DNA of 20,221 bases, from assembly GCA_039933635.1 (NCBI GenBank), contig JBDTNQ010000080.1:1-20221 (forward strand), read 5' to 3'. Source of the stretch: JBDTNQ01 sp039933635. Lineage in GTDB: Bacteria; Acidobacteriota; Vicinamibacteria; Vicinamibacterales; SCN-69-37. The notes under the pieces were generated by a model. It had not been told where the DNA came from. It saw only the letters and a program-made list of their open reading frames with translations, and did no database searches. Of this stretch, positions 17,368-20,221 are shown in pieces (position 1 is the stretch's first letter; each line of letters opens with the position of its first letter). The translations under genes were made by a program, and so were the position numbers.

Positions 17368-17379
17368 TTTCTTGACGTC

Positions 17380-18336
17380 ATGACGCCACACACTCGCCTG
17401 ATCGCAGCCGTTGTTGTCGCGGGCACCGCCCTGAGTGGCCTGGTGCTTGCGCAGGGTGCCGCACCGCCGCCGCCACCGCAGGGGCAGGCCCCGGCCACAC
17501 AGGCACCCGCGCCGGCCGGCCGCGGCGCGGGCCAGGCCGCCGGTCGCCAGGGTGGCGGCGCCCGCCGAGGCGGTTTCACGCAGTTCACCAGGGAAATCGC
17601 CCCGCAGGACGTGCTCGTTCGCGGCAAGTCGCTGTATGAAGCGCAGTGCGCCAGTTGCCATAGCGCCGACCTCCGCGGCAGCGCAACCGGTGCCAATCTC
17701 CTGCGTTCAGGTGTGGCGCTGGCCGATCAGCACGGCGAACTGGTGGGCGCGGCCGTCGCCAAGCACACGCCGGCCCTCACGCCGGCGCAATCCGATGTCG
17801 TGGCCATCGCGGAGTACCTCCACAGCATCCACGCGACGATGGCCGGTCAGGGCGGCCCCCCGGGGCGCGGTTCCACGGCGACCGAACTGAACGTGCTGGT
17901 CGGTGACGCGAAGGCAGGCGAGGCGCAGTTTGCGACGCTCTGCGCGGGGTGTCACTCCGTGACCGGGAACCTGAAGGGCATCGGATCGAAGTTCTCGGAT
18001 GCGCGGGCGCTGCAGAACGGCTGGGTCGCGGGGTCGAGCGCGACATTCGGCGGTGGCGGCGGACGCGGCGGTGGCGGCGCAGGCGGTCCCGCGACGGTGA
18101 CCATGGCCGACGGCTCGAAGCTGGAAGGCACGCTCGTACGCAAGGACGACTTCCTGGTCGTCATCACCCTTCCCGACGGCACCCGCAAGTCGATGGCGCG
18201 CAACAACGGCATCCCGAAGGTCGACGTCAAGGATCCCAATGAAGCCCACAAGAGCATGGCGATGAAGCTCATCTTCGACGACCCGGACAACAAGAAGATG
18301 CACGACATCACGGCGTATCTATGGTCGATCAAGTAG
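17380..18336 (+). CDS. Exported diheme cytochrome c with Gly-rich linker and beta insert
   Basis: This 318-residue protein has a signal peptide (about 1-25, ending LVLAQG) and then a Pro/Ala/Gly/Arg-rich linker to about 65. The first cytochrome c domain (about 78-155) has C90-A-S-C93-H94. The second begins near 173 with C188-A-G-C191-H192. The second domain is interrupted by a Gly/Arg tract (224-237) and a short beta-type segment (about 238-285) with GTLVRKDDFLVVITLPDG and IPKVDVKDP. It then resumes as KSMAMKLIFDDPD and a final helix MHDITAYLWSIK. M293, M295 or M307 could give the distal heme ligand. The gene ends 14 bases before the PQQ dehydrogenase start, so it is the likely electron acceptor of that enzyme. 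The beta insert resembles the one between heme motif and C-terminal helix in some Acidobacteriota and PVC cytochromes. Confidence 0.88.
   Translation: MTPHTRLIAAVVVAGTALSGLVLAQGAAPPPPPQGQAPATQAPAPAGRGAGQAAGRQGGGARRGGFTQFTREIAPQDVLVRGKSLYEAQCASCHSADLRGSATGANLLRSGVALADQHGELVGAAVAKHTPALTPAQSDVVAIAEYLHSIHATMAGQGGPPGRGSTATELNVLVGDAKAGEAQFATLCAGCHSVTGNLKGIGSKFSDARALQNGWVAGSSATFGGGGGRGGGGAGGPATVTMADGSKLEGTLVRKDDFLVVITLPDGTRKSMARNNGIPKVDVKDPNEAHKSMAMKLIFDDPDNKKMHDITAYLWSIK
18049..18090 (+). repeat. Gly/Arg-coding low-complexity tract in the diheme cytochrome
   Basis: This tract encodes residues 224-237, GGGGGRGGGGAGGP. It lies between the second heme motif and the beta insert. It probably acts as a flexible hinge that lets the insert loop out of the cytochrome fold. 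Confidence 0.7.
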
Positions 18337-18350
18337 GGGGCGCGCACGTC

Positions 18351-20129
18351 ATGAAGAAACTGTTGCTCATCGCATCGTTGCTCGTCGGCCCCGCCCTGCT
18401 CCTTGCACAGACCGGGACGCCAACGGTTCTCACGCCAGGGCAGCCAGGCTGGAAGGGTCAGACGGTTCAGATCGGCCCGCTCAGCCCGACCGCCGCCACG
18501 GGTGGCCTCGATCCGGCGGAGATGACCAAACCGCTCGCGAATCAGTGGACGAGTTACTCCGGCGATCTCAGCGGCAAGCGCTACAGCGCCCTCAAGCTGG
18601 TGAACACCTCCACGGTGAAGAACCTCAGCATGAAGTGGCTGACCACCCTCAACACGGGCTGCGGCGAAACGGGTACGGCGCCCGTCGCGGCGGGCGGTGG
18701 TGGCCGCGGCGGCGGCCGTGGCGGTGGTGGCGGGCCAGCGGCCCCCATCAACGTGGGAGGCCTCGGCAACGGCGAGGCGAACACCTGCGGACCCGCGCGT
18801 CTCGGCGGCGGCATCCTGGTCGTGGACGGCGTCATCTACGCGTCGACGCCCGACAACGTCTACGCGATCGACGCGCGCGATGGCACGCTGCTGTGGCACT
18901 ACTACTGGAAGACACGCGGCGGCACGAGCCTGCAGACCCGCGGTCTCGGCATGTGGCACAACCTCATCTACTTCGAACTGCACGACGACTGGGTTGTGTG
19001 TCTCGATACGCGGACTGGCAAGGAAGTGTGGCGCCACGAGATCGCGCCGTTCGAGCAGCAGTACTTCTCGTCCAACGCGCCGATGGTCATCGGCGACCAC
19101 ATCCTCGTCGGCACCGGTAACGACATGGACGCGCCCGCGTTCCTGAAGTCGCTCGATCCGCGCACGGGTGAAGTGCAATGGATTCTCTATTCCACACCGC
19201 AGAATGCCGGCGAGAAGGGTGTCGAGACGTGGGCCAGCCTGGAGGCGTCCCGTCACGGCGCGGGCGCCACGTGGATTCCCGGCTCGTACGATCCGGAAAC
19301 GCACCTCTACCTGTATGGCACCGGCAACCCGACGCCGGCCTACACCCAGGGCCGCGGCGATGGTGACAACCTCTTCACGTCATCGTTGATCGCGGTGAAC
19401 GTCGATACCGGCAAGATGGCGTGGTACTACCAGACGTCGCCGCACGATACCCACGATTGGGATTCCACGCAGACGCCCGTGCTCTTCGATGGGATGTTCA
19501 ACGGCCGCATGCGCAAGCTGGTGCTTACGGGCACGCGTAACGGCTACTTCTTCGTGCTGGACCGCACCACGGGCGAGCATCTGCTGACGAGCAAGTTCGG
19601 CATCGTGAACAACTGGACGCTGGGGCTCGACGAGAAGGGCCAGCCGAAGCGCAACCCGAACAAGGACGCGACCATCGCGGGCTCGCTCGTCAACGGCGAC
19701 GTCACGAACTACCCGCCGCCGACCTTCTCGCCCGACACCGGACTGTTCTATGTGCACGAGCAGAACTCGATGCGCATCAGCTACCTGATGGAGCCGGACC
19801 CGCGCGGGTCCATGGGCCTGGGCGGCACGAGTGGCGGCGCCAATCTGTCGTGGGGCACGAACATCATTGCCATCGACTACAAGACCGGCAAGGTCACGTG
19901 GCGGAAGGAAATCAACGGCGGCAGTTCGGGGCTACTCTCGACGGCCGGCGGCCTGCTGTTCCTGAGCAACGGGCCGAACGTCGAAGCGTGGGAGTCGGCC
20001 ACCGGGAAAGCACTCTGGTACTCCCAGACCGGCGGACTCTCGAGCCCGGCCGAAACCTTCATGCTCGACGGCAAGCAGCACATGCTCTTCACCGGCGCCG
20101 CCGGGCTGTACGCGTTCGTGCTGAACTAG
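18351..20129 (+). CDS. PQQ-dependent alcohol dehydrogenase-type quinoprotein
   Basis: This 592-residue protein has a signal peptide (1-20, MKKLLLIASL to LLLAQ). An eight-bladed quinoprotein propeller follows, with tryptophan-docking-like repeats such as AIDARDGTLLWHYYW, CLDTRTGKEVWRHE, VNVDTGKMAWYYQ, VLDRTTGEHLL and AIDYKTGKVTWRKE. The active-site region shows GTGNPTPA with N326 as a likely calcium ligand, GDNLFTSS (338-345), and PHDTHDWD with D366, D369 and D371 as candidates for the catalytic base. Residues 104-146 hold a Gly/Arg insert flanked by C104 and C146. The vicinal Cys-Cys of methanol dehydrogenases is absent; the corresponding stretch near 188-200 reads TRGGTSLQTRGLG. There is no fused cytochrome domain. 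By family it oxidises an alcohol or sugar in the periplasm. The start at 18351 is chosen over ATG 18321 because the signal peptide begins there and GGGGG at 18336-18340 precedes it. Confidence 0.9.
   Translation: MKKLLLIASLLVGPALLLAQTGTPTVLTPGQPGWKGQTVQIGPLSPTAATGGLDPAEMTKPLANQWTSYSGDLSGKRYSALKLVNTSTVKNLSMKWLTTLNTGCGETGTAPVAAGGGGRGGGRGGGGGPAAPINVGGLGNGEANTCGPARLGGGILVVDGVIYASTPDNVYAIDARDGTLLWHYYWKTRGGTSLQTRGLGMWHNLIYFELHDDWVVCLDTRTGKEVWRHEIAPFEQQYFSSNAPMVIGDHILVGTGNDMDAPAFLKSLDPRTGEVQWILYSTPQNAGEKGVETWASLEASRHGAGATWIPGSYDPETHLYLYGTGNPTPAYTQGRGDGDNLFTSSLIAVNVDTGKMAWYYQTSPHDTHDWDSTQTPVLFDGMFNGRMRKLVLTGTRNGYFFVLDRTTGEHLLTSKFGIVNNWTLGLDEKGQPKRNPNKDATIAGSLVNGDVTNYPPPTFSPDTGLFYVHEQNSMRISYLMEPDPRGSMGLGGTSGGANLSWGTNIIAIDYKTGKVTWRKEINGGSSGLLSTAGGLLFLSNGPNVEAWESATGKALWYSQTGGLSSPAETFMLDGKQHMLFTGAAGLYAFVLN
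18693..18734 (+). repeat. Gly/Arg-coding low-complexity tract in the PQQ dehydrogenase
   Basis: This tract encodes residues 115-128, GGGGRGGGRGGGGG. It sits in a loop between early propeller blades, between C104 and C146. These two cysteines could form a disulfide that closes the loop; that is inference. Confidence 0.7.
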
Positions 20130-20170
20130 CCACCGACCGAGTGGCGCCCCGGACCGGGTAGTCCTCTGGA

Positions 20171-20194
20171 GCCCCGGACCTTCAGGTCCGGGGC
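20171..20194 (+). terminator. Perfect terminator-like hairpin after the PQQ dehydrogenase gene
   Basis: GCCCCGGACC (20171-20180) and GGTCCGGGGC (20185-20194) form a perfect 10-bp stem with loop TTCA, 41 bases past the stop codon. No U-tract follows on either strand. The symmetry means it could serve transcription from both directions. A second copy of the left arm lies at 20146-20155 and could compete for the same right arm. Confidence 0.65.
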
Positions 20195-20221
20195 AACTCC
20201 CGCCCGCCGCGCACTGCTCAC

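Noticed and set aside
17294..17379. Possible terminator or small gene between the two cytochrome genes
   Set aside because: No stable hairpin with a U-tract and no plausible frame was found. Only the ribosome site of the next gene is visible.
18321..18350. Upstream ATG for the PQQ dehydrogenase overlapping the cytochrome gene
   Set aside because: The signal peptide clearly begins at MKKLLL from 18351, with a G-rich site before it.
17952..19304. 450-codon minus-strand open frame over the cytochrome and quinoprotein genes
   Set aside because: It spans two real genes antisense and ends inside Gly-rich repeats. It shows no family motif.

Overview
The window is GC-rich bacterial chromosome carrying eleven confidently read protein genes. 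No RNA gene, insertion sequence, phage gene or CRISPR array was seen. Several traits together suggest an Acidobacteriota genome, probably of the Vicinamibacteria type: a large Oar-like TonB-dependent receptor with an N-terminal carboxypeptidase-regulatory-like domain, a CadC-type winged-helix protein fused to a TolB-like beta-propeller, a PVC-type heme dehydrogenase, Tat-exported sugar isomerase and hydrolase proteins, and a PQQ dehydrogenase next to a diheme cytochrome c. This placement is inference from gene content, not from a marker gene.

Layout. (1) Positions 1-3533, minus strand: a Tat-exported sugar phosphate isomerase/epimerase-like protein, then a PVC-type propeller/HEAT/cytochrome c protein cut by the left edge. 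A GC-rich hairpin separates them. (2) 3534-7533: a spacer with a strong terminator-like hairpin, then the TonB-dependent receptor on the minus strand. (3) 7534-10025: a divergent intergenic region and the plus-strand winged-helix/propeller membrane regulator. (4) 10038-16670, minus strand: a tightly packed membrane operon of a multi-TM protein of unknown function, a BatA-type VWA protein, a double-VWA protein with a glutamine-amidotransferase-like domain, and at its 3' end a Tat-targeted dienelactone hydrolase. (5) 16802-20129, plus strand: a cytochrome/helix-hairpin-helix fusion, a diheme cytochrome c and a PQQ-dependent alcohol dehydrogenase, closed by a perfect hairpin.

How the parts fit. 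The right end reads as a periplasmic alcohol or sugar oxidation module. The quinoprotein would oxidise a substrate and pass electrons to the diheme cytochrome encoded 14 bases upstream. The left end reads as periplasmic carbohydrate processing with its own heme protein. The receptor and the divergent membrane regulator look like an uptake gene with its sensor. The central VWA operon resembles Bat/MoxR-type membrane scaffolds but has no MoxR ATPase or DUF58 gene in the window.

A recurring oddity is Gly/Arg-rich low-complexity tracts placed inside or between folded domains of four exported proteins. Long plus- and minus-strand ORFs antisense to these genes are GC-driven shadows and are not annotated.
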